A stretch of DNA of 64,000 nucleotides, from contig BLAL01000004.1 of assembly GCA_015698045.1 (NCBI GenBank), forward strand, positions 992,001-1,056,000, in the 5' to 3' direction. Each line of letters starts with the position of its first letter. The first letter of the stretch is position 1. The notes beneath the pieces were generated by a model, which did not search any database, had not been told where the DNA came from, and saw only the letters and a list, made by a program, of their open reading frames with translations. The stretch comes from Rhizophagus clarus (Eukaryota > Glomeromycota > Glomeromycetes > Glomerales > Glomeraceae). Shown piece after piece: positions 47,612-60,500 of the stretch. Made by a program: the position numbers and the translations under genes.

Positions 47612-50600
47612 CGCTTAATTTACGTACAAATATAATTTATTAATTTTGTTTTTTGTAAATTAGAATTCAGATAATATATTAGTTCACCGAAATATGATCA
47701 AATTAGCAGACTTTGGTCTTTCACGCAGGGCTTGTTACAGTGATAGTCTAACACCTTATCTCGATCCGCAACGTTTTCAAGAAAGAGCGATTGTCTGTCA
47801 TTATAAAGAAAATGAGAAGTCAGATGTATATAGTGTTGGTGTGCTCTTATGGGAAATATCGTCCGGAAAAAAACCATTTAAATTCAACACAATTTGCAAT
47901 AGAATTTGGGAATTAATGTTTGAGATTTCACGTGGAAAAAGAGAAGTTCCAGTTCCTAATACACCAATTGATTATGTGAATCTTTATAAAAGTACAATTT
48001 TTCATTACATTATTAAAACATGTTTTTATTTTAGTAATATAAATTCTAACTTATTTTTAATTTTCAAAAGAATGTTGGCAACACAATCCAGATGATAGAC
48101 CAGATATGGAGCAAGTGCTTTCTAATCTAAAGTTAATTAATTTGAATACGAATGAAATTCTTACTAACGATCTGTTACCATTGTATGAAGGTTCTATACA
48201 AAACGGTATGAATGAGAAAGATTGTATTCAGTTAATTAAACAACATGTGAATTCAAAAAACAAAAGCGAAGATGAAATTTTCAATTATTTATTAAATTGT
48301 AAGGATCGACAACAAAATATAGTCATTTTTTTGGCAAAACTTTACCAACATGGTATTGGAACCGAAAAAAATGAAATCAAAGCATTTGAGCTGTATAAAG
48401 AAGCATATGAAAAGAATCATATTAGTTCTATGTATATGCTTGGACATTGTTACAAATACGGTATAGGAACGGAAAACAATGATTCGAAAGCGTTCGAGAA
48501 GCATGCGAAAGAAACCATGTTAACTCCATGTATATGCTTGGATATTGTTATCAATATGGGATAGGAACAGAAAAAAATGAACTTAATGCGTTTACATTAT
48601 ATGAAATAGCTGCTAATAGAGGCCACGTTAATTCAATAAGTAATCTGGGATATTGTTATCAATTTGGAATAGGAACTAAAAAAGATGAAATTGAAGCAAT
48701 TAAACTATATAAAAAAGCAGCCGAAAGAAGTAATGTATATCGTACTTCAATAGTTTATGATTCTGATTCTGATAATGATAATTTGATGAGCTTAGATTAC
48801 ACAGTCGATGAAGAAATTTTTGATCAATCATCAGAAAATGATGATAATTCAATGGATTTTGATTACGTTGAACAATCATCATCACGTACTTTGAAAAATT
48901 TTATGAAATTATTTGAAAGCTTGGAAAATGACGATGATTTGATGGATTTTGATCATAATGAAATATCTGATCAATCATCATCACGTACTTTGAAGAATAT
49001 ATTTGAATGCTCAAATGAACAAATCATTAGACATTTTAAGTTGAATCATGGAATAATTATAACCGGAGAAAATATACGGCCAAGTGTACGGGCTATTAAC
49101 GTTAAAGATGGGGAATTGAAAATGAGTTTATATAAAGGACAACCCTTAGTATACACTATTAGTTCTGATAATGACGGGCCATTTGATATGTGTATCAATT
49201 TTCCGATTGTCGAAATTATCTATAATGGAAATTTGGTAGAATCTTTTTCAAAATATAAGGATAATGACGAAACATTACATGAATTTTATGGCCATTTCCT
49301 TGTAAGAAGATTTTTAGCTGGAGGACAGTTATTTATCAAAGATTTTAATTTGGCTACTTCGACACAGATTGATATTTTAAAATTTTATTTATATTATGTG
49401 TATAATTCAGCTAAATATTCTTTAGAAATTCAATTAAACGATTTATTTAACTTGAATCTTTTACCAAAAATAGTAGCAATGGATGGTGAATTGCTAAATA
49501 CTCATGAAAAATTGACCAAGTGGATGAATGATTTGTGTCAAAGAAAGATAGTTGCAATAATTTCTTATAATAATCTTATCCCAGTTACTCAGTTAAAACA
49601 CAGTGAGCTATCAATAGATGACCTAGAAACATTTAACGAAAAACAACCCGGAGTTGCGAATTTTGTAAGGAGGTTAAGTTTAGAAGAGTGGATTGGCGAT
49701 GAGGTTCATGATAATCTGATGAGTTGGACTGAAAATTTTAATCTTTTTCAAGGGTTAATATTTAATAATAACCATGAAATAGAAATTAGCAAAAAAGTTG
49801 CTATAAATTTTGTTGAAATTCCTCAAGTAAATTTTAATGATAAATCTTATTGTAACCTGATTATTCCATCAACAAATATAGAAGTGAATTTAATATCCAA
49901 TAAGATTTTTTCAACTAAAGATTTAAGTACCCTTCCATTTATTAAAAGTAATGTAAAAAACTACGAGGATCATGCTCATATTTTATTAAAATGCGAGCGA
50001 TATGAAATACTTTTAAATAAGGAACATGTCAAACCCACAAAAGAATTTGAACAATTAATAGAAAATGCACTTAATAGTATGAATCCATTAGAAGCATTAC
50101 AAAATATTTTCAATGAATATGGTCATATATTTCCTCAAAGAATTGTCCTAGGAAGGTCTCTTAAAAGTATTTTGTCAGGAAGTCATATTTGTACAAAAGG
50201 TACGATTGATTTTATCTTAGAATCACCGTTAATTGAATCGTTGAAGCATCGTTTAGATTGTTTAAATATTTTATATTCTTTAAATATTTCATATTTTTTA
50301 ACACAAGAAGGAGAAGTCGTTGAAAAAAATGATTTATTTAATTGGATTCAAAATACAAATAATAATTTGGAAATTATTGAATTCGATAATATAATTCCAC
50401 TTTACGAAATTCTTGAAATAGAGCAACAAAGGAAAATAGATAATATATTAAAAAATGACTCTAGAATTATAATGACAGGTATTACTGATTTGAAAGATTT
50501 GGATAATAATAATATCGTGCATTTCAAACGAATAAATTTAAATTCAAAATCAGTGTTGAAAGATGAAGATTACGAAGTATTTGGATCAATTATTACAGAG

Positions 50601-52211
50601 AATAATGCAAAATTAGAAGATATTTATGTTAATTTTGGATTATTTGACCTTAATGGATTCCATGCAATAATAAAAAAATCGAAAAAAACAAGTATTGTTA
50701 TAACGAAATGTTATGTATTATGGATGATTGTCGGAAATCCTTCGAAATTGTCAACTTTTAGTCCTAATAATCGAGATTTCCAAGTTAATTGCGCCAGAAC
50801 ATCTATTAAATTGCAGACTGGCAAGTCAAACTATTATATTAAAACACCTCCTTTACCAATATCTCAAGAGTATAATAACACTATTTCCGTGCATGCGTAT
50901 TATCCTTCAACAAATTATGAACCTATTAATATTATTAAAATAATTGGTTGGAATGATAAATATATAAAATTTCAAATAACATATAATGAAGATGACGCAC
51001 ATCTTAATGGAGTTAAGATAGAGTTACACATTTGTTATCTATCTACAACGCATAAGAATTTAAAGATTGATTATGAAGAAAGAGAGTGTTCTTTAAACCT
51101 AATTGGATATACTTTAGCCAAAAAGAATTTGAATTATAAATTACCAAATGAGATTAAATCAGAAGCTAAAAGTGGTCTTACAAGTGACAGTGACATTGAA
51201 ATGGTTATAGAGTAAGTTAACTTTGAATAACAGATACTGTATATTAAATTATATTAATTATTAGTATTTACAATTTACTATTTATAATTTTTCTTTTTTA
51301 GTGATGAACGAACATCTAGTCGAATGAATATGAATACAAACAAGGATGTTATTCGGGTGCCTCATAAGAAGTCAAAAAAATGTATTATTAAATCAGAAGG
51401 TATTTTATTTGATAATGTACAATTAATTGAGTTTATTCTATACGCGCTTTAATATACTGTATATTTGTATTTAGAAAAAAAGTAAATTCTCAATTATTTA
51501 AATTATTTTTAACTTTTTTAGATCTTATTAAAGTCCTAAATTTTATCAATGATAACTTTGGTATATGGTACAGAAATCATAAAACTGCTTGCAAGAAAGC
51601 AATGGAAGTAAATAATATTAATCGAGATAATAAAGCACTTTATAACAAAATTCATTCTACGTTTAAAGCTGTAATAAAATTAAATAAAACAGGAACTAAT
51701 AATGCTATTATCTGGGAAAATGATAAAATTTATGAACTGGTGATGAAAATTTATGAGAAAACTAAAGAAAGAGAGAATAACGAAGAACGAATTCTTGCTA
51801 AAAAAAGAAAGAATGACGAAAAACGAATCCCCGCTAAAAAAAGAAAAAATAACAAAAAAAGAAGGAACAAAAAAAGAAAGAATAACAAAAAAGGAAAGAA
51901 TAATGAAGTACAAATAAATACAAATAATGTCAATAAAATGACCATAAAGTATGTTATAAATATATCAAATATATCATATTTATTATTAATATACAGTAAT
52001 ATTAACATTCACTATTAAATATTTATTATTATTTTATTTTAGTGATAAAGTAACACCCGATTATTCTAGCGAAATATGTGACATGGTTAACAAAATCGGT
52101 AATGAAATGAGGGTCAACTTTAACAAATTACATGAAACAATAGGCCATATTGACAAACTCCGTAATGAAATTTCCGAACTTTCCGAGAAATTACAAAACA
52201 TGGATAATTGA
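47148..52211 (+). pseudogene. Kinase-like-Sel1-MACPF-like protein, pair 1 (N-lobe lost, frameshift)
   Basis: Exons 47148-47174, 47247-47295, 47373-47563, 47664-47991, 48071-51211, 51302-51399, 51522-51948 and 52043-52211. The kinase domain lacks its N-lobe: exon 1 is 9 codons, with no glycine loop and no VAIK. Exon 2 resumes at KNIIKFL. The catalytic loop reads IIHNNL instead of HRDL, while KLADFGLSRR, the SDVYSVGVLLWEISSG helix and [10 protein letters not shown] are kept. Intron 3 starts with GC (CTC|GCAAGT). Then come Sel1 repeats ([19 protein letters not shown] type), a one-base frame change near 48510, then a MACPF-like module with YGHIFPQRIVLGRSL (about 50115-50165), and lysine-rich coiled-coil C-terminal exons. 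Nonfunctional as a kinase. A translated pseudokinase fragment or downstream product cannot be excluded. Confidence 0.7.
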
Positions 52212-54187
52212 TTCATTTCTTTTTCTTTCATGAATTTGAGTTATACCTTTTTCTTTGGACATATATTTAAACTTCTTTTAAAAAAATTTTAATATTTCAT
52301 ACATTTGAACAAGAAAGAAAACAAGAAATCATTTGAAGTAATTAACTCATAGATGATAAATCATTGATAGCAAGTAGGTTTAGATGTCGTAATGATTTTT
52401 CCGTAAGAAAAACTATTACACGTATAAGTTGTTTAGTTCACAGCGAGGCAATAAAATAATAAAGATAGAGAGCATTTTCTTTGTTGCTTTTTCTGTAAAA
52501 TTAATACCCGTGAAAACAAGGTATCAATACAAAGTGAATTGAAGAAATATGTTAGCCTATAGCTACCTTTTTTTTTTTTACGAAAAAAGTACTAATCATG
52601 TCATTTCTAATTATTGTGGTATTGTTTCAAGTATGAGAATAAAAATTCGGAAGTCAATAATGAACCCAAAATATGCCCAAATTCGCTAATTTTCCTATTA
52701 TCTAACCGAATTTTCCAATATGAAGAGTGCATCGTTATTAATATATGAGAAGATTTAATGAAGGTGTGACAGGCGTTTTTGCTTAATTTCAATAAATCCG
52801 CCGCAAAATAATAATAATATTCGTTAAAATATTTTTAATTCTTCAGTGATGTAATTAGATTACTGATCCAATTATGAGTTTGTAACTCTATAATATTACA
52901 AAGCCCTGTAAAAATTTTTTTCGAATTCAAGTCATTAATTTGATGTTTAATATTCTGTAAAATCTGTAAAATATCAATAAATCTTAGCTAAAATTGCCTA
53001 TGAAGAGTTGTATGCTTCTATTAACAAATCAATAAAGCCATCCCAGCATCAAATGATGATAGGATTTAATTTGCCGGGTTACACGTGATTTCAGATTACG
53101 ATATTTGGTTAACCAATTTACGATCAGTTTATCCCCTTGGCCTTCGTACTTAACACGTCAAGCCAACAAATTAAAGTTTGCAAGGGGTGATATGTTCTCC
53201 AAATTATGAAGAGTTTCTGAATAAAAAATGCGTTGCCTTAAAAAGTGTTTATGCTGCAGAAATAAAATCAAGACTATTCGTTTAAGAAAAACAATCTGTC
53301 ATAATTATTATTTTGGTATGATATTACTGAAACTATGTACAATTCTTTAATTTCTTCAGAGGGTATTGATGGATTTATGCAAAAGAAACTGAAAATAACT
53401 GCACAAATAAATGTAAATATTTATGGATCCAGCTGGGTCGATAATAGCACATTTTTTAAAAAAGTGAGTAATTTTGTTTTAGTTTTTATATTATACCATA
53501 CCACATTTAAAGGTACAAAGAAATGGAAATTACCATTAATTTCGAATGTATTTTGCTTAGAAAATACATTGAATCACAGAAATCAAATATTCTAAAGATT
53601 AAATCACTGAAATGAAGATATTATTGAGAGTGATGAACGGCATATTTACGAAACATATAATATAAATAAAAGGAATAATGGAAATAAAAAGAATAAAAAA
53701 AAAATGACAAATATAACAAATATACAAAATTTTTATTTTTACAGGAGGGTACCACAAGATATACATAATAATAAAAAATATGATAATTTTTTGCTTCGCT
53801 AATCAAGTGATTTTACCGCGCATATGATGACGTCATCAATGTAAATATTAACCTTTAGACAAAAGAATTATAAGAAGGGTTACATAACAATGCCAAACGG
53901 AATTTGTGATTTAAAAATGTTCGTCAAATTTCAAATCAATGGAAAGGTATACGAATGATTTAATAATAAAATTCTAACTATTTGAATAATGGGTTTATTG
54001 AAATAGTTGATACAATGGTCAAAATACTTAACGAAAGTATCAAAAAATCGTAATCCGAAACCTGTCAGATTAAATCAAGCTGTCACTTACTGAAGAAGAC
54101 GCTAGGGTGGTTTCACTAATAATAAAAATTCATTTGATTTAGCATAATTTTAAAAGCAAAAATAATAATGAATAAATAATAATTAAA
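52212..54187. other. Intergenic region between the two gene pairs
   Basis: No gene is supported. ORF 53335-53595 (86 codons) has no recognised domain and is not called. Confidence 0.45.
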
Positions 54188-56275
54188 TTACCTTAATGAA
54201 CAAACCATACATATAGCATTATCTTCACCTGCTGATACCTTTGAGATTTCATCTTTGCAAATAAAACAGGTTTTATTGCATCTACATTTAACATATTCTA
54301 TGTTTATTTGGTCTTTATTTTGATTTAAATAAATAGGAATGTAATTATTATCTTTAGATAAAATTAAACTAACACATTTTGGATTTAAACTATCAGTAGA
54401 TTTTGATGTGAATTTTCCTTTAAGATCAATATATGGTTTGTTTCCAAATATCATGTTAAGCTTATTAAACTCAAAGGGAAGTAATTCATAAGTAATAGAA
54501 GTAGAATTATTTAGAATAATAAGTGTGCAAAAAATAAATTTAGGTAATTTAGCATAACAATTTGTTTTTGAACAATAAGAAAATGTATCCACTCTAAAAT
54601 TACTTCTTGCATCTAGTTGAGCGTTGTAAAAATTATGCCCAATAACAAGAGTATTATTTGAAGAATTCAGATCATTTAATCTGGGAATTCCAAAGAAAGG
54701 AATATTTTTTGTCATTAAAGTCATTAAATCATATTCAGTTTGTAATTTTATGCTATCAAATTCATGTTGATCTTGCGAATTATATTCATTTTTTATTAAT
54801 TGAACACTAGCATCAGAATGAATGAAGCTAAACTCAGTATCATAACCAATAACCATCCAACCAACTTTCAATTTATATTTACATCTATGAAATTTCTTTT
54901 GGATACCATGAATAATAATACTTGGTTTTCCTTTTGATTCACTAGAATTAAATATTTGACAGTTAAAAAAAACATTTTGTGAATCCTCAGTATTAATTAC
55001 TGTTGCAAAGATATCACAATCAGCATCTTTCTTTTGAAGAATTCTTGATATATGTGGAGGTATTTTATCCAATTCTAAATGCCGGTACACTCCAGGCTCA
55101 TGTAAATAGTAGTCACAGTCTTCATTACTTGTATAAATGATTTTTTTCCCAATGGCCGTAAACAGTTTTTTACATAATTCATCAGATAAAAATCGAAATA
55201 TACTAAAAGAGTTTTGAAATTCAATACACTCCCAGTTCTGACGATCATTCAAAGATTCTTTCCAATCTTTTTCAGCATTTTCATCAAAATCTTTATCATA
55301 AAAACATTTTCCTCCAAGAAATTTTGTACGATTAAAACTATAAAATTTTGAAAATTTTTTTGATTCATTATGTTTACCTCCTGTTCTCACATTTATAGAA
55401 GCTTCATTGGACTTATCCATGGTATTTTCTGATGATTTTTTGACATCTTCAAAATAAACTCTTCCTCCAAATATAACTTTAGTTGGAATAAATTGGCCAT
55501 ACTCCTGAATAATTTCCTTAAATTCTTCTCTAGGGTTTTCTGATAAAATAACATCATTCACTGCTTTAATAAACTCTTCTGTTGGCTCTAAATATTTATG
55601 AAAATTTAATAGTGCTTTTTTAAGTTCTATATATTTATACACTGACGTAATTTCTTCAATAAAATTTTCATCTTTTAAGTATGAAATTCCAACTGACAAT
55701 CCATAATTTGCAAAATTATCTACATTAATATCATCAATATTAACAAATAAATTTGTTTTTTTCATCCAATCCACCTTTGAGTTAAATTCAAGTTGATCTT
55801 TTTTATACCCTTTAGCACCAATATCAGTAGTTAATTCACAATCTTTCATTATAAACGCTTGTTTATTTGCTCTTTTAATTCCATCATAACTCATGATACA
55901 TCCATAATCTAATTTACATTTTTCATTCAAAATAACCCAATTAGGTTTTGGATTTTCCTCATTTTCCTCATTTTCCTCATTTTTCTTTAACGTTAAATAT
56001 AAAAAAATATCAGTCGAATTATCATCATTAACTACTTTATCTATGATATGTTCTAAAGGAACACGTTCTTCAATATCACGTGACGTTTTATAAAATTCAT
56101 TTCCCTGTTTTCTTGAAAAATCTAATGAATCATTAATTATTTTACTTCTTTTAAGTTTTTTACGAACATCTGATAATTTATCATTTACATTTAAAAGGTA
56201 GTATACTTTATTACTTTGTAATGGAGGGTCGCGTATAGTTTTAATATGTACTGGTATATCAGAGTCGGTAAACAT
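54188..56275 (-). CDS. Stand-alone MACPF-like protein, pair 2
   Basis: About 695 residues from ATG 56275. An in-frame ATG at 56350 would add 25 mainly hydrophobic residues; 56275 is preferred because the sequence there (IPVHIKTIRD) lines up with the start of the pair 1 paralogue (MVHIHIEIED). Same order of blocks: KCKLDYGCIMSYDG, EPTEEFIKAVNDVI, QEYGQFIPTKVIFGGRVYF (MACPF-type Y-G-x2-x-x6-G-G), DCDIFATVINTEDS, KVGWMVIGYDTEF, then a Cys cluster (CRCNKTCFICKD) and a Leu-Arg end. A Glu-Asn repeat (EENEENEEN) sits near residue 115. The stop is again embedded in a donor-like AAG|GTAATT. Divergent from the kinase gene to the right. Fold call moderate; function unknown. Confidence 0.7.
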   Translation of the reverse strand: MFTDSDIPVHIKTIRDPPLQSNKVYYLLNVNDKLSDVRKKLKRSKIINDSLDFSRKQGNEFYKTSRDIEERVPLEHIIDKVVNDDNSTDIFLYLTLKKNEENEENEENPKPNWVILNEKCKLDYGCIMSYDGIKRANKQAFIMKDCELTTDIGAKGYKKDQLEFNSKVDWMKKTNLFVNIDDINVDNFANYGLSVGISYLKDENFIEEITSVYKYIELKKALLNFHKYLEPTEEFIKAVNDVILSENPREEFKEIIQEYGQFIPTKVIFGGRVYFEDVKKSSENTMDKSNEASINVRTGGKHNESKKFSKFYSFNRTKFLGGKCFYDKDFDENAEKDWKESLNDRQNWECIEFQNSFSIFRFLSDELCKKLFTAIGKKIIYTSNEDCDYYLHEPGVYRHLELDKIPPHISRILQKKDADCDIFATVINTEDSQNVFFNCQIFNSSESKGKPSIIIHGIQKKFHRCKYKLKVGWMVIGYDTEFSFIHSDASVQLIKNEYNSQDQHEFDSIKLQTEYDLMTLMTKNIPFFGIPRLNDLNSSNNTLVIGHNFYNAQLDARSNFRVDTFSYCSKTNCYAKLPKFIFCTLIILNNSTSITYELLPFEFNKLNMIFGNKPYIDLKGKFTSKSTDSLNPKCVSLILSKDNNYIPIYLNQNKDQINIEYVKCRCNKTCFICKDEISKVSAGEDNAICMVCSLR

Positions 56276-56801
56276 TTCAAAAACTTTATTTTGATACAAA
56301 ATTAAAAGACAAAGAAAGAACACAAAATATTTGTCTACGAAAAAAAACAAAATTAAAAAAGAACTGGTCCCTTTAACTAATATAGAAAAATATACGATCC
56401 CAACCTTGCCAAATTAAAGTTTTATGGGTCCGAAAATGGCGATATTACGATTCTCTGATTTTGATGAATATCATATGAAACGGATTAAAATAGTTACATC
56501 ATTCTGTAGATCAGCGGATATGTAACAACCCACGGTTGTACTAATATGACACAACTAACAAATAAGGTTAGAACGCTAATAATCCTCTGGCGCACCAGAT
56601 TCAAAAACAGAAAAAAAGAAATGTTCGGGAGAACGTAAACCCACGGTTGCACTATTATGTCACAACTAATAAACACGGTTAGAATGCTCTCAAAAACAGG
56701 AAAAAATGGATAGCGTCACATGATTTTGATTTTTGGATAATATGGTCGACTTTACGTAAATTTGGTTAAATTTCTCAAAATTCTTTAATAAAAAAAAAAA
56801 A
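56276..56801. promoter_or_regulatory. Divergent promoter region, pair 2, with a 50-bp direct repeat
   Basis: Two copies of about 51 nt starting at acccacggttg and ending ggttagaa(c/t)gct lie at about 56527-56577 and 56638-56688, 110 nt apart. They occupy the upstream region of the kinase gene. A homopurine A-run directly precedes ATG 56802. Confidence 0.55.
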
Positions 56802-57515
56802 ATGACTAGTAGTCTTAATACTGATACAGACAAAACAATCCAATGGATTGAGGATGGAATTAAAAATCGGTATATTAACTATTATGAATATAGTGAATTT
56901 CAAAATCAAAAATCTATGAGTGAAAGAATGTTTTGTATTGTGTACAAAGCAAATTGGGAGAGTTTCAATACCGTTGTCACATTAAAATCTTTTAAAGACA
57001 CATATCATACGAAAGAAATTGCCAATGAGGTAAAAAATAAGATACACACAGTCACACACATATATATGAAGTTAATAAAATTGTTTTTTAGATACAAATA
57101 TTAAACGAAGTTCATTTGCATGCAAATATTATTAAATTTTTTGGTATCACTAAAAGAAAAAGTAAGTAGTGGTCAATTATTGATGTGTACACTATTTTGA
57201 TTTTTTCTTACAAAAAAAATTCAAAAAACTCACATTAAACAAAATTTCATTATTAATGACTTCTAGATAATGATTATCTGCTTATTCTCGAATATGCTGA
57301 AGGCGGTACATTGAGAGATCATCTAGAAAAAAATCCAAATAAATTAAATTTTAATGTTAAGTTACAATTTGCTATACAAATTTCTGATGCAGTTTCGTAT
57401 TTGCATCAAAAGAATATTATTCATTGCGACTTAGTAAGTATTCCGTTTGATTTTTATTCAACTATTAAATATTATATAAATTAAATTTTCGAAAAGAAAC
57501 ACGATTCATTATGAG

Positions 57516-57546
<31 letters not shown>

Positions 57547-60500
57547 TTGATTATATTAACTTCCGTCTTACTTTTATAAAATAGAATTCCAAGAATATAT
57601 TAATTCATCAGAATAAGGCCAAATTATCCGATTTTGGTCTATCACGTAGATTAGCTGAAGTACAAAATTCCGTCAAATTAGCCAGTATTGAAATGTTGCC
57701 TTATACTGATCCACTACTTTTTGAAGAACTAAATAATGTTCAACATTATAAAGCAAATAAGAAATCGGATGTATATAGTATTGGTGTGCTCCTATGGGAA
57801 ATATCATCTGAACGATTACCATTTGAATACCACAATTCACGCACACTAATTACGGAACTTCAAAATGGAAAAAGGGAAAGTCCAGTACCCGGGACGCCTG
57901 ATAAATATGTTGATATTTATAAAAGTAAGTATTATTTATCTAAGTTATTAACGTTATTTTTTTGATCTATTATAATACCGATATTCCTTTATATTTGGTT
58001 TGAAATTAATTTAGGTTGTTGGCAAAGTAATCCAAACGATAGACCAAATATTCATCAAATACTTTCAGGTCTAAAATCACTAGAGACTTTGGTAATCAAC
58101 AAAAATGAAATTATTAAAAATGGTGATAATGAAGGTGACACTAAATTATTGAAATCTAACGAAATTGATTCATTAAAAAATAAATTTCATACTATGAAGA
58201 TAGATGGAAACCCATTAGATTTAGATAATTATAAAACACTTAGTTATAGAAAACTTCAAGAAGGAGGGATTATTAAAGATAATTATAATCAATTGATTAA
58301 TCAATATATTATATCAAATAACAAAAATGATAATAAACAGCAAAATAATATTCTTTTGGGAGAGTTTTTACGACAAGGAATAGTAACTGAAAAAGATGAA
58401 TTTAAAGCACTTGAATATCAACTTGGTGAATACTATTTTTATGGAACAGGAACCGAAAAAAATGTGGTTAAAGCATTTGAATTATATAAAGCAGCAACAG
58501 AAAAAGGTGATATCAATGCAATGTGTGATCTTGGATATTGTTACCAACATGGAATTGGAACCGTAAAAGATGAACTTAAAGCATTTGAATTATATAAGGC
58601 AGCTGCTGAAAAGGGTCATATTACTTCAATGAATTATCTTGGTGAATGCTATCAACGTGGAATTGGGACCGTAAAAGATGAAATTAAAGCATTTGAATTA
58701 TATAAAGAATTAGTGAATAAAGGCCATATATATTCAATATATGATCTTGGGAATTGTTATCGAGATGGAATAGGAACTGAAAAAAACGAATTCAAAGCAC
58801 TTGAACTATATAAGATGGCCGAAAAAAGAATAGATGATAATGGGAAAAGTTATCAACATGGAATTAAGGCTGCAAAAAACGAAACCAATACGTTTGAATT
58901 ATATAAAGTAACGACTGAAAAAAGCAACGAACAGAATACTCAAGTAACTTATAGTTCCAGTAATGTAACCTTCGATTATAATGAAACGTCCGATCAATCG
59001 TCATCACGTACTTTGAAGAAGATTACAAAATTATTTGAAAGCTCAAGTGAACAAATCATTAGAAAATTCAAGCTGAATCATGGATTAATTTCAACTGATA
59101 GTAGTATGCGACCAAGTATACAGGCCATTACCGTAAAGGATGGTGAATTGAAAATGAGTTTATATGAAGGACAACCTTTAATATACACATATATTAATTC
59201 TTCTAATTATTATAATGAAAACAAACCATTTGATGCATGCATCAATTTTCCAATTGCCGAAATTATTTATAATGGGGACTTGCTAAAATCTTTTTTAAAA
59301 CATAAAGATAATGACGAGAATTTTAGTGAATTATATGGCGATTTTCTTGCAAGAAAATTTTTAGTTGGTGGTCGATTATTTATCAAAGATTTTAATTTGG
59401 CCACTTCCGCTCAAGTCGACATTTTAAAATTTTATTTATTATATATATATAAATCAGCTAAATGTTCAACGAAAATTCAATTTAATAATTTATTCGAATT
59501 AAGCCTTTTACCAAAAATAGTAACATTGGATGGAGAAGAACTAAGTACCCATGCAAAACTGATCACGTGGATGAATGATTTGTATCAAAAGAAAATTGCT
59601 AGTGTAATTTCTTACAATAATCTCGTCCCAGTGACTGAATTAAGACACAACATATCATTAGACGACCATGTAACATTTATTGAAAAACAGCCCGGAGTTG
59701 CTAACTTTAAAGAAAGATTAACTTTCGAAGAGTGGATTGGAGACGAAGTACATGATAATCTAGTAAGCTGGACTGAAAACTTCCATATATTTCGAGGATT
59801 AATAATTGATAAAGATTACGAAATAAAGATCAGCGAAAAGACTATCATTAATTTTATTGAAATTCCTGAAGTCAATTTAAATGAGAAAATTTATTTGAAG
59901 ATTATTGAGCCATCAACAAATTTAGAAACTAGTTTAATTTCAAATAATATTTTTTCATTTAAAAATTTGAGTACTTTTCCATTTACTAATAATAATCATC
60001 TTAAAAGTTATAAGGATAATGTTTATATTCTATTAAAACATGAGAGATATGAAATTCTCTTAAATAAAGATCATATAAAACCCACAAAGGAATTTGAGCG
60101 ACAAATAGAAAATGCACTTAATAGTGTAAAGCCATTAAAAGCTTTACGAGATATATTTAATAAATATGGTCATTTATTTCCACAAAGAATTATCTTGGGA
60201 AGGTCTCTTAGAAATATTTTACCAAAAGAAAGTGTTTCTTTTGATAACTTCGATAAGATAGACTTTAACTTAGTATCATCGGTACCTACGACTTCATTCT
60301 ATGATTGTAACTTTAATTCAGAATTAAAAATTTCGGATTATTTTCAAAATATTCCAAATCTTACATATCTTTTGACACAAGAAGGAGAAGTTATTAAAAA
60401 GAATGATATATATAACTGGATTCAAAATACAGACAAGAATTTAGAGATTATTGAATTTGATAATGTAATTCCACTTTACAAAATTTTTGAAATAAAACAA

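Noticed and set aside
53335..53595. 86-codon plus-strand ORF
   Set aside because: No recognised motif and no neighbouring exons; kept only as a possibility.
56276..56350. Signal peptide on the pair 2 MACPF-like protein from ATG 56350
   Set aside because: The paralogue starts at the position matching ATG 56275, and the extra 25 residues have no counterpart; start left as 56275.
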